This document shows, one piece after another, positions 18,427-26,190 of a stretch of 64,000 nucleotides of DNA. The notes below the pieces were generated by a model. That model was not told the DNA's origin. It did no database searches and worked only from the letters and a program-made list of their open reading frames with translations. This DNA comes from Bradyrhizobium diazoefficiens (lineage in GTDB: Bacteria > Pseudomonadota > Alphaproteobacteria > Rhizobiales > Xanthobacteraceae): contig NZ_JAFCKW010000021.1 in the NCBI RefSeq assembly GCF_018129965.1, forward strand, positions 31,086 to 95,085. The letters are read 5' to 3'. The position numbers and the translations under genes were made by a program. Each line of letters begins with the position of its first letter. Positions within the stretch are counted from its first letter, which is position 1.

Positions 18427-21400
18427 TGCGTCTGCGCAAGCTCGGTCTGAGACGCTACGGCAAATTCACGGATACGGTGCTCGACTTCGGCGCTCGTCTC
18501 GAAGATGGCCCGGACATGCACATCGTCTACGGGCCCAATGAGGCCGGCAAATCGACTGTGATGTCGGCCGTCATGGACCTCCTCTATGGCATTCACACGC
18601 AGAGCAAGCTCAACTTCCTGCACCCATACCCGACCATGCGGATCGAGGCCGAGATCGCGCATTCCACCGGCTCGCGTCACGTCGCGCGGATCAAGAAGCC
18701 TCAGAACAGCCTGCTGGACGACTCCGATCGGCCCATCCCCGAAGCCGTGCTGCTCGGCGAGTTGGGAGGCCTCGACCGGAGCGCCTATCAAACCATGTTC
18801 TGCCTCGACGATGAGACGCTGGAGGCGGGCGGAGAGAACATCCTCGCCAGCAAGGGCGATCTCGGCACCCTCCTCTTCTCCGCGACCGCGGGCCTCTCGG
18901 ATCTGAGTTCGCGGCTCGCGTCTGTGAGGGAGGAAGCAGACGGCTTCTTTCGGCCTGGCAAGCGCACGGGCGTGCTTGCCGATCTCAAGAGGGAGCTTGC
19001 GAACCTGAAGGAGGAGCGCGACAGGATCGACACGCTCGCCTCGGAGTTCTCGCGCCTCGTCACCGATCGCGACGAGGCGGCCGCTGCCTACGACGAAGCC
19101 GTTCGCCAGCGCGCAAGGACACAGTCCCGGATTGAAGAGATCGGACGGCTCCTGCATGCCTTGCCCCGGCTCCAGGCGGTTCGCAGGCTCCGTGCGGATA
19201 TTGAGCCGCTCGCGGCGCTGCCCGAGGCGCCATCGGCGTGGGCGACCGACCTCCCCGACTTGATGACCCGGCATACGAAGTTGCAGACGCAGGCGCAGGC
19301 GTCCGACGAAGAGATCACGCGCCTGGAGCATACGATCGCGGCATCGAGGGTCAACGAGGCGGCCTGTCGCCTGCAGGACCGCATCCAGGGTCTCATGGAC
19401 ATGCGCGCGCGCTTCGTCACGGCGGAAAAAGACCTGCCTGAACGCAGGCTGACCCTGGCGCTGGCCGAACAGACGGTGTCGCGAATCCTGACGCGCATCA
19501 ACCGGGCCTCGGACCCTGAGCCGAGGCGGTTGATCCTGTCGACCGAGATGACCGGCCCTCTCCACGATCTGATCCAGAAGCGATCCGGCATTGAAGCGGC
19601 GATCGTGGGAGCCGAGGCAGAGCTGGCAAAGGCGCGTGATGCGTTGTCCGACGCCGAGGCCAGGCTCGGGAGCGACGGCGGCGCGCTGGATGAACCGGCG
19701 TTGCACGCCCTGGGCCTTGCGGTCGGCATGGCACGCCAGAGCGACGACGTCGCACGCCTGCGTGCGGCGGATCGAACCCGCCAGGAGCGATGCCAGGAGT
19801 TCGAGGATGCACTCGCCGAACTGCATCCTTGGGCCGGCGACAGAAACGCGCTTCTCCTTGTCCAGGTCCCCCGCCCCGATCAACTGGAAACGTGGACGTC
19901 GACCGACGCGAAACTCTCCCAGGACATCGCGCTCCAGCACAATGATATCGATCGGCTGGACCGAGAGGCTCTGAAGCTCCAGCGCAAGAGCGAGGCGCTC
20001 GCCTCCGTCGCCGGCGCCGTCAGCGACCGGGAGGTCGCTGAGATCAGGTCGGCACGCGAAGCCGCGTGGGCCCTCCACAAGGACAGGCTGGATGCAACGA
20101 CGGCCGCGAGCTTCGAAACAGAGATGCGGAAGCTCGATCTCGTCTCGGAGCAGCGCCTGAGCCATGTCGCAAGCGTCGCCGAACTCAATCAGACGCTGCT
20201 GGATTATGCGGACATCCGGACACGGCGCGAACATGCTGTGAACGTGCTTGAAACCAGCCTGCAGCAGCGTGAATTGCTCGCCGCGGACGTCGCCGCATCC
20301 GCGCGTGTCATCGGCGGTGGGCTCGAGGAGAGCATCAGTCTCGCAGGGCTGAAACTTTGGCTTCAGAAGCGCGAGCGGGCCATCGAGCTCCGTACACGCT
20401 TGATGTCCGCGGAGCGCGAATCGCGACAGGCGCTCACCGACGTGGCGGCTGCGCGGGAACGGCTCGCGGCAGCGCTGCGTGCAGCGGGCGTCGTTTTTAC
20501 GGACGACGCGGACATCCAGGCGCTATTGGCCGCCGGCCAGGCCGCACTTGACCGCGAAGCCGTGGCCAAGGCGTTGCGCGCTGACGTCGATGAGCGTCGA
20601 CGGGACTTGAGGTCGCGAGAGGCGAGACGGCAAGAGGTGCTGGCCATGGAAGGGGCATGGAACACCGCGTGGCGGCAGGCCTGCGCCGCATGCTGGCTGG
20701 GCGACAACGAGAGCCTGCCGACCGTCGCGACCGTGAGAGAGACGCTGGAGGCGCTCGCAGAACTCGGTCCCGAGCTGGAGAAAACGGCCGGCCTGACCGA
20801 TCGAATCGCGAAGATGGAGCGTGATCAGATCCAGTTCCGTGCGGAGGTCGAAACCCTTGCCGTGACGATGGGGCTGCCTGCGGAGACATCCGACGTTCTC
20901 GAGCTGTATCATGCCGTCGTGACCGGCGTCGCCGACGCAACGAAAACGCTGGAGCGCCGGCAGGATGCCGAGGCGGCTCTTTTGGCCGAACGCGACGAGG
21001 CTTGCGAGCTGGCCGGGCAGCTAGCGCAAGTCCAGGCGCAGGCGCAGCGGATGATGGATGTCTTCAAGGTCGGCTCATTGACGGAGGTCGACATCTGCCT
21101 GCGTCACGTCGTACGCCGGTCCGAACTCACGGCGCGCCTGGTCGAAGCGCGCGACGAGATGCTCAAAGCCATCGGGCTCCAAACCTTCGAGGAAGCCGAG
21201 GCGATCCTCGACGCTCTGGACCGAGCGGCGCTCGAAGCAGAATTGAGCGAACGGAAATCGCACTTCGACCATGAAGACGAGCGGACCCGTGATCTGTTTG
21301 CCGCAAAGACCAAAGCCGACGACCGCATCGCCGCGATCGGCGGTGATGCCGCCGTCGCTCGCATCGATGCGACGCGGCGAACGCTGCTGTTGACGATCGA

Positions 21401-21908
21401 GGATAAGGCGCGGGCCTACATCCGGCTCAAGCTCGGAGTCGCCGCGGCCGACGGCGCCTTGCAGGTCTATCGGGACCGGCATCGCAGTTCGATGATGGCC
21501 CGTGCGTCGGAGGCCTTCTCGCTCATCAGTCGCGGCAAATATTCTGAGCTGGTAACCCAGTCGTCGAACGGCAGTGAGCTTCTGATTGCGAAGGCCGTGG
21601 ACGGAAGCTCGAAGATCGCTTCCGAGCTCTCCAAGGGAACGCGGTTTCAGCTCTATCTGGCGCTGCGCGTCGCGGGCTATCACGAGTTTGCCCGGGCGCA
21701 TGCACCGGCCCCGTTCCTGGCAGACGACATCATGGAGACGTTCGACGATTTCCGCGCCGAGGAGGCCTTCCGGCTGCTCTCCGGAATGGCTATGAAAGGT
21801 CAGGTCGTGTATTTCACCCATCACCGGCATCTCTGTGAGATCGCCAAGGCGGTCGCGCCGGCCGCAGTCATTCACGAACTCGGATCGGAGATGCGCGTTG
21901 CTTCTTAG
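18426..21908 (+). CDS. yhaN: AAA/SMC-like ATPase, YhaN (SbcC-like)
   Basis: The 1160-aa Rad50/SbcC-type protein has Walker A YGPNEAGKST at residues 35-44 and a long Ala/Glu/Arg-rich coiled coil from about 190 to 1010. Its C-terminal ATPase half contains LSKGTRFQLYLALRVA (ABC signature-like), FLADDIMETFDD (Walker B) and VYFTHHRHL (switch His). No clear CxxC zinc hook was found at the apex, which fits the YhaN rather than the Rad50 group. It is coupled to yhaO. The TAG stop is provided by the downstream repeat (TAGAGCTT). Confidence 0.88.
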   Translation: MRLRKLGLRRYGKFTDTVLDFGARLEDGPDMHIVYGPNEAGKSTVMSAVMDLLYGIHTQSKLNFLHPYPTMRIEAEIAHSTGSRHVARIKKPQNSLLDDSDRPIPEAVLLGELGGLDRSAYQTMFCLDDETLEAGGENILASKGDLGTLLFSATAGLSDLSSRLASVREEADGFFRPGKRTGVLADLKRELANLKEERDRIDTLASEFSRLVTDRDEAAAAYDEAVRQRARTQSRIEEIGRLLHALPRLQAVRRLRADIEPLAALPEAPSAWATDLPDLMTRHTKLQTQAQASDEEITRLEHTIAASRVNEAACRLQDRIQGLMDMRARFVTAEKDLPERRLTLALAEQTVSRILTRINRASDPEPRRLILSTEMTGPLHDLIQKRSGIEAAIVGAEAELAKARDALSDAEARLGSDGGALDEPALHALGLAVGMARQSDDVARLRAADRTRQERCQEFEDALAELHPWAGDRNALLLVQVPRPDQLETWTSTDAKLSQDIALQHNDIDRLDREALKLQRKSEALASVAGAVSDREVAEIRSAREAAWALHKDRLDATTAASFETEMRKLDLVSEQRLSHVASVAELNQTLLDYADIRTRREHAVNVLETSLQQRELLAADVAASARVIGGGLEESISLAGLKLWLQKRERAIELRTRLMSAERESRQALTDVAAARERLAAALRAAGVVFTDDADIQALLAAGQAALDREAVAKALRADVDERRRDLRSREARRQEVLAMEGAWNTAWRQACAACWLGDNESLPTVATVRETLEALAELGPELEKTAGLTDRIAKMERDQIQFRAEVETLAVTMGLPAETSDVLELYHAVVTGVADATKTLERRQDAEAALLAERDEACELAGQLAQVQAQAQRMMDVFKVGSLTEVDICLRHVVRRSELTARLVEARDEMLKAIGLQTFEEAEAILDALDRAALEAELSERKSHFDHEDERTRDLFAAKTKADDRIAAIGGDAAVARIDATRRTLLLTIEDKARAYIRLKLGVAAADGALQVYRDRHRSSMMARASEAFSLISRGKYSELVTQSSNGSELLIAKAVDGSSKIASELSKGTRFQLYLALRVAGYHEFARAHAPAPFLADDIMETFDDFRAEEAFRLLSGMAMKGQVVYFTHHRHLCEIAKAVAPAAVIHELGSEMRVAS

Positions 21909-22013
21909 AGCTTTCTCGGTTCTGATTGAATCAGAACCGAAGCTCTGGAGTCTTGTTTTGAAGCATTTTCTTCACGCGAACCGGTATCCACTTCGCTCGA
22001 AAACGCTCCAGGG
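21906..22013. repeat. Intergenic palindromic repeat, also a likely terminator of yhaON
   Basis: A perfect stem CGGTTCTGAT (21917-21926)/ATCAGAACCG (21930-21939) with a TGA loop is flanked by a second pair AGAGCTT/AAGCTCT (21907-21913 and 21940-21946). It is followed by the conserved tail containing TTCACGCGAACCGGTATCCA and TCGAAAACGCTC. This combination is a repeat family that I recognise from Bradyrhizobium genomes. The element begins at the yhaN stop codon. The hairpin could end transcription from both sides. Confidence 0.65.
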
Positions 22014-22027
22014 TGAAGCCTCGTACG

Positions 22028-22855
22028 CTATCGCAGCGGCAGCAGGTCCATCTGGCTTTGCGCTTTCCTGACGGCGGCCGCATACCAGCCCTGGCCGGGC
22101 GCTTCCCTGGCAAAGCATGTCGTGTAGCTCGCCATCGCCTGGTCTTCGCGAGCGATGTCGCCGCGCGGGTCCTTCTTGTTGACGGGCTTCGCCATCATCT
22201 GTTTCCAGACCTTCTCGCAGGCCGGGATTTCCGCCGTCTTCACGGCGTCGCTCATGGCGAGGAAAAAGACCTTGTCGCCCTGGATGGTGACGACGTCGAT
22301 TTCGCGCGGCGGCCCCTTGATGTCGCCATTACCGCGCAGGCCGAGCACGGCAACAGCGACGCTTGCGCCGGCGGGCTTGTTCACTGGCAGCTCCGCATAT
22401 TTGGCGAACGCTGAATCCTGGATGGCACGATAATAGAAGGTATCCGACCTCAAGGCCGCGTCGATCTCCTGCGGCATGCCCTCCCCGCGTTGCTCTGCAA
22501 GCCAGTGCTTGAGCAAACCAGTTGTCGTCACCACGGCCTGCAATTTGTCGCCGTCTGACGCGAAACCGAGCCCGTCGAGATGGCCGAAGCCCGAGTCGTC
22601 CCTGTAGAGCGTGTCGACGTTCGATTTGCCCTCCGCCGGGAGGCCCTTGATCGTGACCGGTCCCACCAGCCCGCGCAGCATGCCGGTCAGCTCCTTCAGC
22701 GCGGCATCGTGCTGTTTGGAGGTCTCGTCGTTGCCCTCGGCTTTCGTGAACTTGGCGATGTAGCGATCGCGCAGGTCGAGATAGCGCTGTTCGGGCGTGG
22801 CAGCATGGGCGGGCGCCGCCAAAGCGAGCAGGCAGAGCAAGGCAAGCGATCTCAT
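22028..22855 (-). CDS. Secreted hypothetical protein
   Basis: The 275-aa protein has a classical signal peptide (MRSLALLCLLALAAPAHA, cleavage after AHA), so it is probably periplasmic. The mature part starts with a helical, charged segment (EQRYLDLRDRYIAKF). It then holds mixed alpha/beta sequence with two Cys residues near the C-terminus (IPACEKVW, YTTCFARE) that could form a disulfide. I do not recognise a family. It is monocistronic, downstream of aroQ on the same strand with a gap of about 100 bases. Confidence 0.7.
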   Translation of the reverse strand: MRSLALLCLLALAAPAHAATPEQRYLDLRDRYIAKFTKAEGNDETSKQHDAALKELTGMLRGLVGPVTIKGLPAEGKSNVDTLYRDDSGFGHLDGLGFASDGDKLQAVVTTTGLLKHWLAEQRGEGMPQEIDAALRSDTFYYRAIQDSAFAKYAELPVNKPAGASVAVAVLGLRGNGDIKGPPREIDVVTIQGDKVFFLAMSDAVKTAEIPACEKVWKQMMAKPVNKKDPRGDIAREDQAMASYTTCFAREAPGQGWYAAAVRKAQSQMDLLPLR

Positions 22856-22959
22856 GCGATGTCCGTGGACTGGAAGGAATCTCCAGTGCTTCTACAGGCG
22901 CGAGACGGGCGGGTTCAAGCGCATCCCACCTCTCCTTTCGCTGACGCCTCCCCTTTCGC

Positions 22960-23454
22960 TTACGCTTTGCCGGTCGCCGCGAGCCCATGAAGAGCCGTCG
23001 GGATCGTGCCGGGCAATTGCCCGAGGTTCTGGACAGCCGCCAGCAGCGCGGCGAGATAGCCGAACGGACCCAGGCCGCAAATCACCGCGGTGCAGGCGCC
23101 CGAAATAATCGAATGGCGATGAAGCTCGTCGCGCGCATGGATGTTGGAGATGTGCAACTCGATCTTCGGACCTTCGAAGATCTTCAGCGCATCGATCAGC
23201 GCGATCGATGTGAAGGAATAGCCGGCCGGGTTGATGATCATCGCATCCGCGTTGCCATGCGCCGACTGGATCAGGCTGACGAGTTCGCCCTCCATGTTGG
23301 ACTGGTGAAACGAGATCGAGACGCCGAGCTGATCGGCCAATGCCTGGCAGCTCGCTTCGATCTCCTTCAACGTCGTCCGGCCGTAGATGTGCGGCTCCCG
23401 GATGCCGAGAAAATTGAGGTTGGGTCCATTGAGGATCATGATCTGAGCCGCCAT
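22960..23454 (-). CDS. aroQ: 3-dehydroquinate dehydratase, type II
   Basis: This enzyme performs the third step of the shikimate pathway. From the ATG at 23454 it is 164 aa. It has the type II start MILNGPNLNFLGIREPHIYG with the catalytic loop Arg and Tyr, the NPAGYSFTSIA motif and the His in HISNIHARDE. The tail is about 15 residues longer than usual. AGGAGG lies 13 bases upstream. The frame can be extended to 23541, but that adds sequence not seen in the family. No other aro gene is linked. Confidence 0.93.
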   Translation of the reverse strand: MAAQIMILNGPNLNFLGIREPHIYGRTTLKEIEASCQALADQLGVSISFHQSNMEGELVSLIQSAHGNADAMIINPAGYSFTSIALIDALKIFEGPKIELHISNIHARDELHRHSIISGACTAVICGLGPFGYLAALLAAVQNLGQLPGTIPTALHGLAATGKA

Positions 23455-23586
23455 TTCCGCTTGTCCTCCTGCTGTTGCCGGCATGCTCCGGTCGCCGAGT
23501 GAGTGGGACCGGACTGTAAACCGTCCCGGGAAGGGTACCATCGCAACGGGACGATCGGCAGCGCAAGGATGAAGCGCCGGAGAGCC

Positions 23587-24879
23587 CTACTCCGCCGCCG
23601 TGAGCTGCTGCCCGCTGAGTCGCACGGATGCCGTCTGTCGTGCGCGGACACGGGCGCGGCGCTTGCGCCACCAGATCACGACGCCGGTGACGGAAAGCGC
23701 GGCCACCACAATCCCCATGATTGAGATCAGGATCCGGCCGAACAGACCGGCGATGCGGCCCGAATGCAGCGGAAACTGCGCCTGCACGAAGATGTCGGCG
23801 GCGGTGCCGACCCAGGGCAGCCGCTCGCCGAGCGGACGGCCGTCCTCGCTGTCATAATAGAGCTGCGCGGGCCCGACGCCGCCGGCGCCGTGATCGTCGC
23901 CGGGATCGAAGAAGGCCGCCGCGTAGACGCCGTGGGCCGGGCCATAGCTGAGCGAACCGACCGGAGTGCTCCACCCGCGCGCCTTGCCGTCGGCCGCTGC
24001 CCGCGCAGCGATCTCGGCGAAACTGACCCTGGGCTCGATGGGATCGTCGAGATCGCGGTATGGCCGTTGCTCATAGGGCGTCGGCGTGTAGTTCGACACC
24101 ATCTTCATCAGCGGCGAAAACACTTCGTAATAGAGGTTCAGCGAGAATGCCGTGAAGGCGATGACGAACAGCAGCCCCCAGGTCCACAGGCTGAAGGCGC
24201 GGTGGATGTCGAAATTGATGCGGTAGGCACTGCCCGAGGTCTTGATACTCCAGGCCGGCGCCCAGCGAGCCCAGAAGCCACGTTCGGGCTGGCGCCCGAG
24301 TTCTGGCGCCCGCCCCGCCCTCGCGCTGCGCCGCGACGGCAGCGTCAGATAGAAGCCGACGAAGCAATCGAGGGTCCAGATGATGGCGATGATGCCGAGC
24401 ACGCGCGTGCCCCAGCGATCGCTGCCCCAGAACTCCGGGATCTGCATGGTGTAGTGCAGCTTGTAGAGAAACGAGACGAGATTCTCGCGCGTCACCGGCC
24501 ACGCCGCGCCCCAATAGCGCCGGCCAAGCTCGGCACCCGTGTTGGGATCGAGGAAGACCTGGTTGTAGTCGATCTCAAAGCGCTTGCCGGTCGAAGGGTC
24601 AATCCGCGGCATCACGAAGAACGACAGCGAATGCCCGTTCTCCGGCGTCATGAAGAGGTAGACGACTCGCGCGCGAGGATCGCGCTGCTCGATCAACCTG
24701 GCAAGCTCGATCGAGGGCATTGCGGGGCCCTTGGTCGAGACCTCGAACAGACGGCTGTTGAGGACGTCGTCGATCTCGTGGTCCCAGGAGATGATCGCAC
24801 CGGTGATGCCGGAGAAGAACAGGAAGCCGGCCGTCAAAAGTCCCGCCCAGCGATGCAGCCTGCCGAAGATCGCTCTCAT
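23587..24879 (-). CDS. PepSY-associated transmembrane protein, PiuB-like
   Basis: The 430-aa inner-membrane protein has an N-terminal membrane segment with the motif RLHRWAGLLTAGFLFFSGITG, further segments near 160-185 and 225-250, and a last one near 385-410 with SIMGIVVAALSVTGVVIWW, all typical of the PepSY_TM family. Conserved His residues (HRW, KLHYTM, DIHRAFSLW, PLHSG) probably bind haem. Family members act in reductive siderophore iron release or unknown electron transfer; no siderophore genes are next to it. The start at 24879 has GAGG nine bases upstream; 24900 is an alternative. Confidence 0.82.
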   Translation of the reverse strand: MRAIFGRLHRWAGLLTAGFLFFSGITGAIISWDHEIDDVLNSRLFEVSTKGPAMPSIELARLIEQRDPRARVVYLFMTPENGHSLSFFVMPRIDPSTGKRFEIDYNQVFLDPNTGAELGRRYWGAAWPVTRENLVSFLYKLHYTMQIPEFWGSDRWGTRVLGIIAIIWTLDCFVGFYLTLPSRRSARAGRAPELGRQPERGFWARWAPAWSIKTSGSAYRINFDIHRAFSLWTWGLLFVIAFTAFSLNLYYEVFSPLMKMVSNYTPTPYEQRPYRDLDDPIEPRVSFAEIAARAAADGKARGWSTPVGSLSYGPAHGVYAAAFFDPGDDHGAGGVGPAQLYYDSEDGRPLGERLPWVGTAADIFVQAQFPLHSGRIAGLFGRILISIMGIVVAALSVTGVVIWWRKRRARVRARQTASVRLSGQQLTAAE

Positions 24880-25347
24880 CGCATAGACCTCATCACGCAT
24901 GCCTCACTTGGCAGGACCGTCCGAATGTGTTCAGGGCGCGCACAGGAAGATCGTCGGAAGTCTGTCACGTCTATCGAGGCCCACGCACGGCCGGCTTTGC
25001 CGGCATCGGTTTTGATGCCTCGCCCTAACGCAGCCGATTTAGGAGCGCGATAGGCACCGCGTTAGAATCTCTCCAGACATGTCTACAACGCGTGCGGCGA
25101 ATGCACTCACGCACGAACACGCCATGCATGATTGGTCGATATCTGGACGTCTTCCAGCCCACAGGCGCGGTCGACGAGAACGATCCGCGGCATCGGTGAA
25201 GAACAAATCCTTTACCATGCCCTCGCCGCTCGATTGAGCCTGAAGACACCTGGAGGTAGGCTCTGTTGCGAAATATATCAGTCACTTTGCGGAACGCGCT
25301 GCAATGCCCTGCGCCGGCGCGTGGCGGGAATTCAGGGTTTGACATCC
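24880..25347. other. Divergent intergenic region with a palindrome
   Basis: About 470 bases between the PepSY gene and the PilZ-HTH gene with no supportable gene. It contains the perfect 10-base palindrome AGACATGTCT (25075-25084), a possible regulator site. The open frame running in from 25132 has no family features before residue 73, so the regulator is started at 25348. Confidence 0.35.
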
Positions 25348-25869
25348 ATGAACGAATTACGCGCTGCGGCCCGGCAATCCACGGATAGAACCGGGATCAT
25401 TGAGTTTGACGGCGCCAGAGGGGCCGTCAGCATTCCCTGCACGATCTCGGACGTCTCCGGCACCGGCGCGAGATTGAAGCTCGACTGGTCGCTGTCGTTT
25501 CCGAAACAAGCCACGCTGGTCTTTGCCGACGGCCTGCGAAAGACCTGCCAGGTCGCGTGGCAGAAGCGACGGCTGCTCGGCGTCGCGTTCGCCGATGGCG
25601 TTGCGAGCCCCGACGAGCAGGCCCGCATGATGACCGAGGAAGAGCAGGCTCTGCACCGGCGGCACATCGGCGCGCAGGTCAAGGCTGCACGGGAGGGGCG
25701 CGGCTACACCGAGGCCCAGATTGCGAACCTCATTTCCGTTTCGCCCGAGTTCGTGTCACGCGCCGAGAGCGGCGAGACGAGCATTCCGCTCCACCAGCTC
25801 ACGCACATTGCCGATCTGCTGCTGGTCGACCTCGACAGCCTCGTTGCCGGCCCGGCGTCGATGGGATGA
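25348..25869 (+). CDS. PilZ domain-HTH (XRE) fusion regulator
   Basis: The 173-aa protein has two parts. Residues 1-90 look like a PilZ domain: an N-terminal Arg-rich start, then DVSGTGARL (the D/N-x-S-x-x-G motif) and a beta-rich continuation ending GVAFAD. PilZ domains often bind cyclic di-GMP. Residues 105-170 read as a Cro/C1-type helix-turn-helix (IGAQVKAAREGRGYTEAQIA, then VSPEFVSRAESGETSIPLHQL). A single chain would therefore join a possible c-di-GMP sensor to a DNA-binding domain. The RxxxR part of PilZ is only approximate, so ligand binding is uncertain. Confidence 0.7.
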   Translation: MNELRAAARQSTDRTGIIEFDGARGAVSIPCTISDVSGTGARLKLDWSLSFPKQATLVFADGLRKTCQVAWQKRRLLGVAFADGVASPDEQARMMTEEEQALHRRHIGAQVKAAREGRGYTEAQIANLISVSPEFVSRAESGETSIPLHQLTHIADLLLVDLDSLVAGPASMG

Positions 25870-25917
25870 CCGGAGAGCGATGCTGAGCTGGCGGCGGAGT
25901 GAAGCCGCGCGCAAAGG

Positions 25918-26100
25918 TCAGTGTATCCCGACGAGAAACTGCACCAGACTGGCCCCGCCAATGGGCGCGACAAGCAATAGCACCACGTTCACGCCAAGCA
26001 GCCAGATCAGGACCTTCTGCTCCCGAACCGAGAGCCGGCGCTGTGGCGGGTCAGGCTGCGGATCCTCCGGTGGCCAGGAGCCGGGCAGATCAACGAACAT
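25918..26100 (-). CDS. Small single-span membrane protein, 60 aa
   Basis: The 60-residue protein has a Pro-rich cytosolic N-terminus (MFVDLPGSWPPEDPQPDPPQ), a basic turn (RRLSVREQK) and one hydrophobic segment at residues 31-56 with an interrupting Pro-Gly-Gly. GAGGTGAG four bases before the ATG is a strong ribosome-binding site. It lies 90 bases downstream of the amine oxidase gene on the same strand and may belong to that transcript. Function unknown. Confidence 0.6.
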   Translation of the reverse strand: MFVDLPGSWPPEDPQPDPPQRRLSVREQKVLIWLLGVNVVLLLVAPIGGASLVQFLVGIH

Positions 26101-26190
26101 TCGCTCACCTCATGGCTGGGTGTGAACCGGGAGACCGGACCACACTGTCGCCACCGTGGGCATCACGTCAAGCTGGAACCCGGCGATCCC

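Noticed and set aside
18009..20234. A 741-codon minus-strand frame
   Set aside because: It is antisense to yhaO and yhaN, which have clear motifs.
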